64,000 nucleotides of DNA from Asterias amurensis. Lineage: Eukaryota > Echinodermata > Asteroidea > Forcipulatida > Asteriidae. Below, in pieces: positions 33,646-46,349 of the stretch. Numbering within the stretch: position 1 is the first letter of the stretch; each line of letters begins with the position of its first letter. The notes under the pieces were generated by a model, which was not told the DNA's origin, searched no databases, and was given only the letters and a program-made list of their open reading frames with translations. Made by a program: the position numbers and the translations under genes. The DNA lies in NCBI RefSeq assembly GCF_032118995.1, contig NC_092656.1, positions 18,930,965 to 18,994,964 of the forward strand, written 5' to 3'.

Positions 33646-34432
33646 TGATGTTGACAACTCATGAATCTTAGTGCTTTTTGGAAATCGAGGGCAGGGGTTC
33701 GATAACAAAGAGTTATGATAGATGGTAAAAGGAAAGAGTGATGCCACAATAGAAATTACTTTGCTTCATAATAGACAACAATCTTCAATGCATTGTGAAA
33801 CTGAACCAGGCAGTCAAATCTTTTTGGATTTGCGGATTTGGCTTCGGGTTCCGACTTGAGGCACCGTCCACTTGTTTGAAGACCCTGTACTGAAGAATTA
33901 ATGTTTCATGCTTCTCTCAAATTTAATTTGATTCTCTTTACATTACTAGCTCAGATCCGTATAAAAAATTATTTGATATTGATTAATTCTCAAAACTAAA
34001 ACTGTTTCCATTTATAGTTCCACTCAACACTTTTTTCAGATATCTTTATAAATTTTTATAGGACTATAAAACGTCATGTAATGTAGCCTATCTGATATTA
34101 TAGAAGCTAGCCGATAACATCTTTATAATCAACAATTTTCCCCGTACAATTGGATTGCTATTGTTTATGTTTGACCGCCGAATTGCACCTGTTTTGCTAG
34201 TCTTGGTTCAAGCATGCGATCTCTAATCACACAATCACCGACTGATAGAGGGCGTCCTCTGTCTGTCAGATCGAACACCAGAGACCTTATCGCAAATACC
34301 AATGCGCAAGCGCAGATGGTTGAATGAGGTGCATTGTGGGATAGATATGAATCAAATTTTGCTACCAGCTAGACCACAATGCACCTAATTCAAAGCTTTA
34401 CGCGCGCGCCCCAGTATTTGCGAAAAGGTCTA
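33646..34432. other. Intergenic, nothing firm seen
   Basis: AT-rich. A loose inverted pair GCACTGTGGG/TTGTGGTC-like around 34320-34385 (GGTGCATTGTGGG and CCACAATGCACC) is probably a small fold-back. Confidence 0.4.
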
Positions 34433-34581
34433 GGGGCTTTTCTCAAACCTCGGCTCAGGCTCCGCGTGCTGGTAAAATCAGCAATACGCGCTGAAAATGC
34501 AGGTTAAAGGCCGAGCTGCGTACACAGCGCGCGGAGCCTAAGCCTGAGCCGGAGCCCAAGCCGTGGTTTGAGAAAGGCCCC
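34433..34581. mobile_element. Fold-back element with GGGGC(C/T)TTTCTCAAACC ends
   Basis: Left arm GGGGCTTTTCTCAAACC, CGGCTCAGGCTCCGCG; right arm CGCGGAGCC, CCTGAGCCGGAGCCC, GGTTTGAGAAAGGCCCC. GC-rich compared with surroundings. Confidence 0.7.
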
Positions 34582-35078
34582 AGGGCTGGTGCATGTTCGC
34601 CACATGCAGTGACTGATGTCTCGCGTACAGCGTCTTGCACCAAGACTTGTACCCAGGTTAAGAAATTGGATCATAGAAAAAAAAAACGGAAAATGTTTCG
34701 AGAGGAAAGAAATCAGATTGTGAACACTATGAAGCACTTGAAGTGGCATCCATCATTATTTAAAGGTATCATGTATTCAACATTAATGATAACAGCCATC
34801 TTTAACAGTTACAAGTCTGAAGTGACTAACACGACAAGTAAACGCAGACCGAAAACGAATACTATATTTAGATTACAATTTTTTAAAACAGTGGCTCTGT
34901 GACGTAGAACACAATGGTGTTGATTGGATGTTGAGATTCAAATGAAGCATGGTCAAGTTTCATGACTGTGCTTACCGCGGAGTCCCACGCTTACGGAGAA
35001 AGCCCTGTAAAGCAAATCACTCAAGAGGATGTAAGCGCCAAATTCCGGTTAGCAGAGCCATTAAATTTGGCCCAACAT

Positions 35079-35334
35079 TGGGTGCGTTTGTGTAGCTTCC
35101 CTGGGTCGACCCCGGACTGCCCCCGGTGCGTTCGAATAGCTTTGACGTCATTCAAGGGGCCCACCCGGGTCAGCCCCAGTGCCCTGCTTGTGGGGTGGGT
35201 CACTTGGGGGCTGGTCACTTGGGGGCTGGCCCCAGGTGCATGACGTCACTACGAGAGCAGTGAGTGATCGTTCGTTTAGCTCTTGTCAGGGGCTCACGCG
35301 GGGTAGAACCAGGGAAGCTAATCGAGCGCACCCA
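35079..35334. mobile_element. Inverted-repeat element with TTGGGTGCG ends
   Basis: Left TTGGGTGCGTTTGTGTAGC, TTCCCTGGGTCGACCCC; right GGGTAGAACCAGGGAAGC, TAATCGAGCGCACCCA. The inside has direct repeats GTCACTTGGGGGCTGG twice and two TGACGTCA-like sites. Related to 23093-23231 by termini. Confidence 0.65.
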
Positions 35335-35539
35335 TTTTGTTGCTATTTACTGAGGTAAAATACTGGAAACGGGCAGGCGTACACGGTGCCGCGCCTAACT
35401 CTCAGCCAATGACAGGCCTTAGTTTACCACTGTGAGGGCGCTGCTTTGGACTTGGCAGGGGTCTATTTGCATTGCTTTGTGAATTCTCAAAATGAAACAT
35501 CGACAATCAGTTATTTTATTTAACCGGAAGTAGGGCCTA

Positions 35540-35770
35540 AGTAAACTGTAACGAATATGTAACTTGTAATAACGAATAATAAATGGTAAATGCAGATAAC
35601 ATTAAGAATTCGAATAAGTAACTCGTATGACTTGCAATGTTGTATAATCGAATCAGCTCATTGTAATCAGGTTAAATTACGAATAAGTAATTGGTAATAA
35701 CAAAATGAGTAATCTGTGAACGAATTAGAGATTCACAATATTACGAATCCGTGTAGCTTTTTTTTACGAA
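35540..35770. repeat. AT-rich degenerate repeat (AACGAATAAGTAA words)
   Basis: Recurring AACGAATA, GAATAAGTAA, AGTAACTCGTA and GTAATAAC words over about 230 bp. Confidence 0.45.
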
Positions 35771-38700
35771 TCAGTTTCTGCCAAGTAATTCATATACAAA
35801 TTAATAGTAGTTTGGATCTAGAAATTTGTAGATACAAAATAAGTAAACCATGATTTGTAACCAGCCAGGTTCTCTGTAATGACGTAGCAAATGCAAATAG
35901 GGGTTAAGATTTTACAAAATACCAGAAATTTATAAATAATATATTATTCTATCTAATTTGTTTTCAAATGCAAGTTCGCACAAAACAAGTATTTAAAAGC
36001 CACGTAAGAGGCTACTATAGAGGAACACGTTTCAAATGAAAATAATTCAGGGAGCTTATTGAGTTAATAGGAATCGATATTGACCTCTTAAGGCCAATCA
36101 TTATTTGCTTTAGGTCCAGAACATTCACCTTAAAATGAAACCTTTTTGAAGCTGTACTTTTTATTTAGCGGAAGAATCCAGGCGAGAAATACCTTGCCTA
36201 TGTGTAGTTAGCCACACAAGCTGTTTAAAGGCAGTCGACAATGGCTGCTTCCCCTCTAGACGAGAAAAACAACCTCTTCGATAGATATATGTGGGATGGT
36301 TAATAACTCTAGGAGTTTATAAGCATGGTAATTAATTTACACAAGTGTTGCAAGTTTCTATTAATTAGGTCACACGTTGCACTCACCTGGAAGAGGCTTG
36401 CTACAATTTGACAAGAACCTAATTGGACATCCTCGCTAATAACATAAAGAATGGTTATCCGATCGTACTTGGAAAAGTGACGCTTCAGCTCTAATGAAAC
36501 GAAATGTGGCAAATTAAATTTATGAAAGTTTACGAAAAACGCATCATTATAGTTTCGGCTTGGAATCCATTCAATTAAAAAAACGCTTTGTTTGGCCAAT
36601 GTCCGTGGAGCGGCTGTCGCTACTAAATTAAAATGAAATTATTCGTCGCCCGTCTCTGGGATGTAACTCAACTCTTCCATGCCTGTGATAATCATGGCAT
36701 TCAACAAACGAGATGGAAAGTTGACTGTGCATTAAATGATCTAGTGTTACTTTCAAATGGTATTATAACACGGAGAAGGATAATTCAGAGTGGGAGATGA
36801 TGGTTTCTTGCTCCTGCCTCACGGGGAGAACAACATTATTACCGATGATGAAGTATGCATGATGTTTAAAAAGTTGATTTATATTCTAAAGGATGGAGAA
36901 TGGGGGGGGTGGCGCTAAGGAAATTTTGGCACGAGTAGGACGGGTGACCATATTAAAGTGTTGTTTCTATAAGATATAAAAGCATGTCTTAGAAATATTA
37001 TAAGTTGGAATGGTGTTTCTAGCGAACAAATTCAACGAAAAATGTTATCTGCAGATTATTAATTGACCTGCAGGCTACTTAGATGCATGGAAAATGACAA
37101 CTATTTTGGAAGTGTTGGCACAATTCTATTACACTCACCAAAGAATCAAAATAAACAACAGAAAAACAACTTCTGGCGCTAAGTTTACAACTTATTGCTG
37201 TTAGTGTTAGGCATGACATGTCCACATAATGAGCATGAAGTATAACTGAAAACATACCGGCCGTATCATTGCAACCCAAGTGCGCCTAAAAACGAAGTAT
37301 TGTACAGGCCCAAAATTATTGTCTAAAGAGGGTCGGCTCTTTACGATCTCGTAAACATATTTGTCGGCAGATTTAGTATTTGAGAATCACTTATGATTTC
37401 ATTTACTAGTTTCCTGGCACATGTACTCACCCAGGACTGCAGTAAATTGTTAACATTCTTGCATGACTAAATGCCAAACTGGCTTCGAATAAGCCTGGAT
37501 TCGAACCCACACACTTTAAAAACGACTTAGCTTGAGTGAGTGGCAAACTGAAAGACTCTTCGAAACTGTAAATCGTAGATTTCAAAACTTTGAACTTGAG
37601 AGCAAAACACCGGCATGATACTGACACAAATAATATTCAAAGTTCATGAAAATGGCATTCGCTAAAAGTATGAAGAAAGGAACGGCTGCATAATAAGCAC
37701 TTTGATCGATCAAAAAACACAAGAAAAGACCTTCTGACTTTTCTTTTTACTGGTTTGTAAAAACGGCATTGTTTCATTGTTCATTTTTCCTGAATCTATT
37801 ATAAAAAAAGAAGATTCTATAAACAATCTATGACATCAAGTATTTTGCTTCAAAAAGAAGACATTGATTTCCTTTTTGCGAAACCGGAAATCCATTTAGC
37901 AGCGGTCACCAGTTCCCAACGGAGCGCCGTGGTATGGGGTAATCACTCGGCACCAGTTAGTTTAAGGTCTCGCTCTGGCACGGGTTTCATATACGATCAT
38001 CAATCTACGGCTCGTATGACGGTTACATCCGTGTCCTCTTCAACCGAGAGACGAGACTTGAAACCGATGAACGAACGGACGAAAGATAAGAGTGGTATGG
38101 GACAGAGAAACGGGAAACCTTTTAACAGTTTCCATTATCTGTAATTTTATCATCGTGTTTTAATCCCCAAAAGGTAAACCGCCTTTTCATCGTGGACTTT
38201 CTGGAAAAAAAAACAAGAAGCGATACATTGCGTGCTGTGCCGACATGGAAGCTTCACCATGTTGATTTCAAGTCCCAAGGGGTAGCCCATGCGAGCAAAC
38301 CCGCTCATTTGCCAACCGCTGGCCCGAACGTCAACATTTAAGGCTCTGTACATTTGATTAGCTGATATGTGGTTTTTAAGGCCCACACGCTGTGAAGACA
38401 TAAAAACCGAACTCTTGTTTCATTGTATTGATCTTATCGGAAGAGAAACACTTGTCTTAATTCAAATAATTGACAACAAACCGCATCACTGAATCGAATG
38501 TTGTTTTTGATGTGTGTGTTCGACTGGCGATTTTAAATCTTTAGTTTGACGTGCAAAGGGCGTGTATGTATACATGTCATGCATCAAATTACAATAAAAT
38601 GATGAGACGATTCCATCATTCGAATAATTATGAGACGGACATCTGATTACATACATCAAGCCCCGAGATTCAGATTGTGAGGCGAGCGTCGAGTCTCCTG

Positions 38701-39702
38701 TTACCCGTGCGATGCCGTCGACGAGCCCCCCGACGACGGGACTGAATGTCGCCTTCGAATCACTCCTGGGGATCCCTTCTCGGACTCGGACCAAGCCATC
38801 ATAAAACAATTGAATGTTTATGTTTATTTGTCAGGTCTGTTCACGCCGCTCGAGCGTGAAATGAAAGCTTTACTGACAGATTGAACACTCAATCATTTTG
38901 TGGGATACACTTATACAGAAAATGATCCTAACAGAGTTTGTGTGGATCTGAGGATTCATGTTGTGTGTGATCAAATTCAAGAAATAACAAACTGTGCAAA
39001 TTCGGCTTTAAACCGCTGCGCGAGTCAAGAGAAAATAGTGAAAGCCACCAGTTTGCACCATCCATGCGAAGAAACTGTCCTTAATTTTGGCTCCAACATC
39101 ACAAATCAGCCGTTGCAATTGAGGTTTTCAAAAACTGGTTTCTCAAAAAGGACTTCATTTCGAAAGGGAAATATTTCACAGAAATTTTTGTTATAGTATG
39201 AGCTTCATATTCAGTCAGATTTCAGACTAAAATGGTTCCATCGAAATAATATTCTCGTTCCCTAAAACGTTTGTTTCGCTCGATAAATAAAACCAATTCT
39301 AAGAAATACAACATTAAAACATTACACAAACAGAACAACTTAATTTCCATTATTTTTAATAAAAAAACTGTAACTTACAGGAAGAGTCTTACAATAAAGT
39401 GAACAAAAATCCAAATTTCAAAATGGTTTAATGTTTTTTTTGTTGCAATTAATCATCCAAAACCTATCAGTTTCCGAAACAAAATATACACAATCACAAT
39501 CTTTCTCTCAGTCCCATAGATGTTGAAAGACAATTAAGAATACGGACAACATCGTAATGAAATGGGTCAAAATCGGTCAGAATGAACCGAACTCTGTGTT
39601 AACCCAAAACTTTAATGAAAATGAGGTCTTAAGTATACATTATACACATGAAAACTTGATAGATTCAGAACTACAACATCAAAATATACATACACAGAAA
39701 CA
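35771..39702. other. Intergenic, no supported gene
   Basis: Longest ORFs (37830-38144 plus, 38486-38809 minus) lie in slightly GC-richer patches but have no splice partners or recognisable motifs. G run at 36903-36909. Confidence 0.35.
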
Positions 39703-40054
39703 GGAACACGTTGTCTTGGATTGGACGAGTTGGTCTATAAAAAACGTTTGTAACCGTTTTTTATAAAAAGCATATGGTTGGAAGGATGTTTTAAAAGTAG
39801 AATACAATGATTCACACAAACATGCCTCGAAATTGCGTGGTTTTCCTTTTACTTTTTGAACTAACACGGTCGGCCATTTATGGCCGACCGTGTTAGTCGT
39901 CGAAGTAAAAGGAAAACCACGCAATTTCGAGGCATGTTTGTGTGAATCATTGTATTCTACTTTTAAAAAATCTTTCCAATCATGTGCATTCTATAACAAA
40001 CGGTTACACACGCTTTTCAACGACCAACTCGACCGATCCAAGGCAACGTGTTCC
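39703..40054. repeat. 352 bp palindrome (fold-back or inverted duplication)
   Basis: Centre GGTCGGCCATTTATGGCCGACC at about 39878. The inner parts of the arms are identical for about 60 bases (AAAACCACGCAATTTCGAGG onward) and the outer parts differ at about a tenth of positions with no indels, out to GGAACACG / CGTGTTCC. Both arms, read outwards, keep the same open frame for about 50 codons. Confidence 0.85.
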
Positions 40055-40689
40055 TTTAAGCAAAAAATACAATCAGAAACATCTGTAGTATAGTTGAGGA
40101 GGAATATAAATTTATAACATCCCAACAAGAAACCGGATGTTAGACTGCTCCAAATTAACCCCTTTCGCAGAAACTTTCTTCCTACCCCCCCCCCCCGTAT
40201 GAAAAACATAATAAACACAATCAAATAGGTGTGAACTGAATTAACTTGACAGCTTATGTTCTAACCGATGCGTCCCTAACACTTTATATCCAAACTTAAA
40301 ATGAACGCTCTGTTTTAAAGTTTTATTCCGAAACTGCCAGGGGCAGGTGTCCATGTTCATGTTACAGGCCACTGTCCTTTGATGTTGTTGGCATAACACT
40401 TATCCCAAGCCGTAGTATTCAATGGTTATAGGGGTCATTCAGAATAATATGTTGAGAATTCCAATTTCTTTTTGATTTTTTTTTAACCCACACCCACCCA
40501 CCCCAACCTTCTTTTTTTTCCTTTTTCTTTTTAAGAATGGCTTCATAATTTAATCTGTACACTGAAATAAGTAATTATGACTCAAATGAACAAGATTTTT
40601 TAGATCAAATTTCTCCAACATCAGTCGCTTTTCCTGGCTTAAACAAACAGTAAAAACATATTTGAACCATTAACGGATCCCATGGATCC

Positions 40690-41217
40690 TTTATCAGGCA
40701 TCTAAAAGCACACACATTTGCGCAACAAGGGTGTTTCTCCTCCATTGTTTTATTGCAACTTTGTTAAAGGCAGTGGACACTGTTGGTAATTACTCAAAAT
40801 AATGATTTGCATAAAAAACATGGTAACGAGTAACGGGGAGCAATTGATAGTACAAAACACTGTGAGAAATGTCTCTGAAGTAACATAGTTTTCGAGAAAG
40901 AAGTAATTTTCTACAAACTTGGTTTCGAGACTTCAGATTTAGAATTTGAGGTCTCGAAATAAAGCATCTGAAAGCACAACTTCGTGTGACAAGGGAATTT
41001 TTTTCTTTCATTATTATCTCGCAACTTCGACGACGATTGAGCTCAAATTTTCACAGTTTTTTTTAATGTATATGTTGAGATACACCAAGTGAGAAGACTG
41101 ATCTTTGACAGATACCAAGTGTCACCTGTCTTTAACCAATATTGAGCCCAAATTTTCACAGGTATCATATTTTAAGTGAGAATTCTGGTCTTTACCAAAG
41201 GTGTTCGCTGCATTTAG
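40690..41217 (+). mobile_element. Older MITE split by insertion of a younger TTAA-type MITE
   Basis: 40690-40763 (AAAGCACACACATTTGCGC, CAACAAGGGTG, ATTGCAACTTTG) and 41136-41217 (AATATTGAGCCCAAATTTTC, GTCTTTACCAAAGGTG) are consecutive pieces of one diverged family member. The younger copy at 40764-41135 interrupts it at TTAA. Confidence 0.7.
40764..41135 (+). mobile_element. TTAA-type MITE, inserted in an older copy
   Basis: TTAA, AGGCAGTGGACACTGTTGG ... CCAAGTGTCACCTGTCT, TTAA; hairpin CGAGACTTC / GAGGTCTCG. Confidence 0.83.
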
Positions 41218-41496
41218 TTTCACAGTGTGCGATGTTCGCACTTTGTTACTTACAAGCTTTATACGATAAACGTGCATGTTGACTGCTAATATGGTGAGCG
41301 TGGCCAACTATTAGCTGCGTGTGTGGATGCATGCAAAGGGTCATTAACAACAACGTCATACGAAGCCCCTAAAACGGACAGGCAAAACCGAGCGATTTAG
41401 AGGAAATGAAATAAGAATTCGAGGTGACGAAGTGATTATTCAAGAGAACTCATTATATTTCAAGGGAACAATTTTTTTCAGGTGAAGAAACATTAT

Positions 41497-42079
41497 TTAA
41501 ACGGAGGGAAATACTTTGATTGTAAGGTTGTTTTATTTCCCCAATTATTCTAAATTTGGGGGATCCGTATCAAAACGCTTGACAAGATAAACATGTTTAA
41601 AGGCAGCGGACACTATTGGTAATTGTCAAAGACTAGCCTTCACAGTTGGTGTATCTCAACATCTGCATAAAATGAAAAACCTGCGAAAATTTGAGCTCAA
41701 TCGGTCATCGAAGTTGCGAGATAATGAAAGAAAAATAACCCTTGTCACACGAAGTTGTGTGTGTTTAGATGGTTGATTTCGAGACCTCAAGTTCTAAATC
41801 TGAGGTCTCGAAATCAAATTCGTGGAAAAATACTTCTTTCTCGAAAACTATGGCACTTCAGAGGGAGCCGTTTCTCACAATGTTTTGTACCATCAACCTC
41901 TCCCCATTACTCGTCACCAAGAAAGGTTTTATGTCAATAATTATTTTGAGTAATTACCAATAGTGTCCACTGCCTTTAAACGGAGGGAAATACTTTGATT
42001 ATAATGTTGTTTTATTTCCCCAATTATTCTAAATTTGGGGGATCCGTATCAAAACGCTTGACAAGATAAACATGTTTAA
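41497..42079. repeat. 104 bp direct repeats bounded by TTAA, flanking a MITE
   Basis: 41497-41600 and 41976-42079 are near-identical (TTAAACGGAGGGAAATACTT ... AAACGCTTGACAAGATAAAC ATGTTTAA), with differences only near GATTGTAAGG / GATTATAATG. The MITE at 41601-41975 lies exactly between them. Confidence 0.88.
41601..41975 (-). mobile_element. TTAA-type MITE between 104 bp duplicates
   Basis: AGGCAGCGGACACTATTGG ... CAATAGTGTCCACTGCCT, reverse orientation, hairpin intact, TTAA on each side belonging to the duplicated blocks. Confidence 0.88.
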
Positions 42080-42400
42080 AGCTTAGCAAACTTTAAATAA
42101 TCTCGCCCTGGTGTTCGCAGTTATTATACTCATTGTACATCCTCCCTCTGTCCCTTGAGATGATTATGAGAGGAAACAAAATCAGTCTGGAATCATATTT
42201 ATGACTAAGACTCAACCTTGCCAATGGGCCGGAGGGTTAAAAACAGAAGTCTGTGAACGAAGCCGATAGGGAAATAATTAAGTCATCTCGTGAATGTTGT
42301 TATAAGAAAACAATGTTCAGACTGATTACATTTTCACACTTGGGGCCAATTTCGTTTTCTGCTCATGGACAAACATAAACCCTAACCCTAACATGACTCC

Positions 42401-42545
42401 TTAAAGGTACTGGACATTATTGGTAATTACTCAAAATAATGGTTGAGCATAACAACAAGCAAAGGAGAGCTGTTGATAGTATAAAACGTATTGAATACCG
42501 CTCCCTCTGAAGTGACGTAGCTTTTGAGAAAGAAGTAATTAAAGC
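42401..42545 (+). mobile_element. TTAA-type MITE, left end only
   Basis: TTAA, AGGTACTGGACATTATTGG, CCGCTCCCTCTGAAGTGACG, AGAAAGAAGTAATT, then unrelated sequence. Confidence 0.7.
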
Positions 42546-42724
42546 GAAAGAGAAAGACTCTGATGCTATTAGTGCTATAAGGGTCGAAAAGTCAGGCCAT
42601 TCACTATTTAAATAGTATCTGGAGTTTAAATTAGTTTTGGAAGAGCTCAAAGTTTTGACAAACTCAAAGTGAAACGCGAATTTTACTTCGGGTTTAAATT
42701 ATCGAGATTAAAATTATCTATTCA

Positions 42725-43015
42725 GTCTCCTGACGATGACTAGATCGAGCAAGCTAGACGAAACGTTGAGACCAATTTGGAACTGACTCCTGGTAGTGCA
42801 GTTAATGATCCTATAAGCTAAAGTAGTAGTCCCAGCCTATTTTCTATACCATCTGCCCGGGTAATAGTTAAAATAGCAGGACAGTTCTTTTCAGAACTGA
42901 GAAGTCTCCCGAACCACCGATCCGATTCCGCGGTAGTAGAAAAAAGCAAACAGTTCTCCAAGAACGAACTCTCCATGGCAAGTAGGTACACACATGGTAT
43001 TACCACAAACCTAAC
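42725..43015. mobile_element. Decayed GTTTGCGGTAACACC fold-back family remnant
   Basis: GAAACGTTGAGACCAATTTGG at 42760, TTCTTTTCAGAACTGAG near 42890 and ACACATGGTATTACCACAAAC at 42992. Order and orientation suggest a degraded copy. Confidence 0.4.
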
Positions 43016-44199
43016 ATGTGTAAATACAAGAGTAAATAAAAAGCAAGACAAACCGTATATGGGCACAGGAAATTACAAAACAACCGTAATGTGATGGCCA
43101 GAATGAAGTTTTATATTACACACTTCGTCTACCGTATTGACAATGATAGATATGGCTATATGACATTTAACCTGGTGAAAAGTACACGATACAAGTCAAA
43201 ATGATAATCGATATAACACACTGAGATCAGGAAGGCATGTGTAGAAATGAAGTGTTCTTTATATGCATTAATTTAATGAGTGAATTACTTGTTGAATTTA
43301 CATTGATTTCCAGCTGCACCTTGAGTCTCATGTTTACGCCCCGCACACGGGAGTCTTTCTCGGGGGGCTTAAGACACGATGAAACCACCGGTGACTTGGC
43401 TCACAAACACGGTAGGCCCGACTGGCCAGTCTAGCGCGACCAACAACCTGATCCCATACAAAATTGATGACCATGTCACCCGCTTCTGTGTTTTTAATCC
43501 CAGTGCTTATTTCCTACGTGAGCACACACAGGTGAATTCATAAAAAATTAAATTCTAATTGGAGAGAACCTCAGCTCTGGGCTCATCGGCCATTCGGAAT
43601 TTAAAGGACATGGGTCTCTGTCAATGCCGTGAAGAAAGAAAAAACCTCAAAGAATGTGTCACGTCTTGGCGGGAAAACTGTTGTCTGTTGAGCGGTGATG
43701 CGTGTAAGATGAACGAATAGGAGCATAATGTGTGACGTCTTAAAAACCGCCCAAGTTCACAATAACCCCCCTCAATAGTGCATGTGAACTGAGGACTTAC
43801 TTGTAAGGAAACGAACAAAGCTAGTTGCAGAACTATCATGTCAGATTCAAAGGAGTAAAATCTGCGTTCGAAACTGTGAAGATGATTTACTGGAAGTCAA
43901 ACTTAAAAAGTGGTTCTGTGGGAGTTTAAAGTCATTCCATGCACCCGCACGCAGGGTGGGTTACAAAATACGGCAAAAAGGCGGGAAGTCAAGAAGTTGA
44001 ATAACACAATAATGGAGTGTTATTCCTTTGTTCCTGTACTCCAAAGTGTCGGCGTTATTTATTTTCCAATGTTGTCACTGCAACCTAGAGGTGGATTTGA
44101 GGGTGGGGGGGGGGGGGTGCAACCAGGCAACAAGAGAAGCAAGGGTTACGATCGCCACTGCCTTAGTAACAAAACCTTCACAGTCCAAACCCCCCCCCT

Positions 44200-44231
<32 letters not shown>

Positions 44232-46349
44232 GTTCCTGGAACTAGAGTGCCTCTATCATGTTCGTCTATTAAATTTAATGACCCCCTCCGTAATTTGTTT
44301 TTATATTTAAATGATTTTAATTTGTTTTCCAGTAAAGATATCTTTGGTTAATAATATTGACACATTTTATGCTCGTCATAGCCTGATGCGGATAACAAAG
44401 CAGTTTTTCTAATTGCATCGATGTGAACAATCAGTAGATTCGTATTGCCAATGGATAAACCGGATTCACTGTAGTAACGTGATTGCTTTTTACAACAAAC
44501 ATGATTACATCACTTATCTTCAGAACATAATTAGTAAATCAGATTATCAAGAAGTGAACGCACTCTTATCTTCAGCTTTTCCTAAAAATCAATATTGTCA
44601 AAGACCAGTGTTCCCAACATTTGCATAAAAAAAACATATCTGTAAACATTTGGACTCAATTGGTCATCAAGTTGCAAGAGAAAAACGAAAGAAAAACCAC
44701 CCTTGCTATACAAATTTTCAAAACAAAAGTATGAAATAAAACAATGGCAAAAGATATGACAAACGACAAAAACACTTTGATATAAAGCAAATCAAATAAA
44801 CAAAGTATGAAATGGCGAAAGTGGAAACGGAACAACTATACACGTGTGACAGGGAGGCTGTGAACAAAAACGGAGAAGTAAAAACTGAACTGGTACAACC
44901 ATGGAGCAATAAACTTTTGGTATATAAAACGAAGCCAAATATTTATAATACGCCCAACGACTTCGAACGCTCAAGACATCCAACCCATCCAAATGGAATC
45001 CACAGACGGTAAAGTCTTTCTGTGACATTACTTTCCAAGAGAGATTTCCACTTCACCCAGTCGGTGATTTCTCTCTACTCGCTTTGAGAAGACGTTAGGG
45101 GCCTAATTTGCTACACGTGTACCAAGAGACACAATCGTCCAAACAAGGCAATTTGAGCGCCTACTGGGAGTGAAACAGAGACAATAGATGCACAAATTGG
45201 AGCCAATCAAGCTCTGCGTAATGAACACCTGTGATTATTTTACTGACATATTTAACAAAACAATTCTGCTATTGGTATGATTACTCTACTTGAATCAAGA
45301 TAAAGTACAGTGTAGGAAATGTTGGCCCTCCAAACTGCTGCTACTGGTATGGTTGCTCTATTATTTTGAGAACAGATAAGGTACAATAAAGGATATGTTG
45401 GCCTGTGAGTCTTTAAAGTTCACGTCTTTCTGTAACCTTGAATAATGAAACACAGATCTGTTTGTTTGTGCTGTTTAGATTGCTTCAATAATCAAAGCCT
45501 TAATTGATCACAATTAATTTCATATCACTTCATCAAACGCTGTTTTGAACTTATTACATCATTTCTTTTATTCGCACCAACTAATTTCTGGAAAAATTAC
45601 GCAAGTTTCTCATGTCTTCCAATGTCGTCATTATAATTACATTTCTAATTATTCATTAACTTTTTTTTAATGGTTTACAGTGCGTGTATTATATTCGCAG
45701 CATTACTTTGCTTCATAATCGTTAGATAGATGTGTATATTACTTATTCCCCTCTCGAACTAATCCTACAGTAGACAAAACCATGTCCGAGCACCACACAA
45801 CCCTGACAAGGAGATTGACGCGTGTGCAAACTCCCCCCAGAACGTCGACATAAGGTTGGTCAAACAACCCTACATTGTTTTTCCAGAACCATGTAATCCC
45901 CAACTGAACATTTTCACGCGCAATTTCCAGAATGGAATTAAGCGGATTCAATGATTTTGTCAAAAACAAGTTAATTAGAGCGGCAGATGAACCTCGTTAA
46001 TACCTCCGTAATTGGTTCTCGGTGGATCTCTTGAATAGAGAGAAAAAATATGTAGATTTTTTTGTAATTACACCTTGAAATGTCCATAGAATGTAGTTAG
46101 TGATGGAGTTCGTTGGAAGCGTTTTCTTCTTCTTCTTCTTCTTCTTCTTCTTTTTCTCAGTTGCATAACAATAAAACTGTTGGGACTTTTTAATCTTCAT
46201 GGACGAGGCCAGGTTTGATCATCAGTTTTTGTCTGGTTAATTGCGACAAGTGTATCTTGTGAGAGACATAAGTACATGTTTTGTAGTAATTAAAGAGGAT
46301 ATAGCTAACACAGAACGATCGGCAAGAAAGAAAATATTTTGATAGAACA
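43016..46349. other. Intergenic; homopolymers and one MITE fragment
   Basis: A G run (44105-44117) and an A run of about 28 (44200-44227). 44590-44715 holds a reverse fragment of the TTAA-type MITE (ATTGTCAAAGACCAGTGTTC ... AACCACCCTTGCTA). CTT repeats at 46124-46152. No supported gene. Confidence 0.45.

Noticed and set aside
37830..38809. 104- and 107-codon ORFs in a slightly GC-rich patch
   Set aside because: No recognisable motif, no flanking splice sites in phase, no polyadenylation context.
42378..42392. CCCTAACCCTAAC telomere-like repeat
   Set aside because: Only two units; not evidence of an interstitial telomere.
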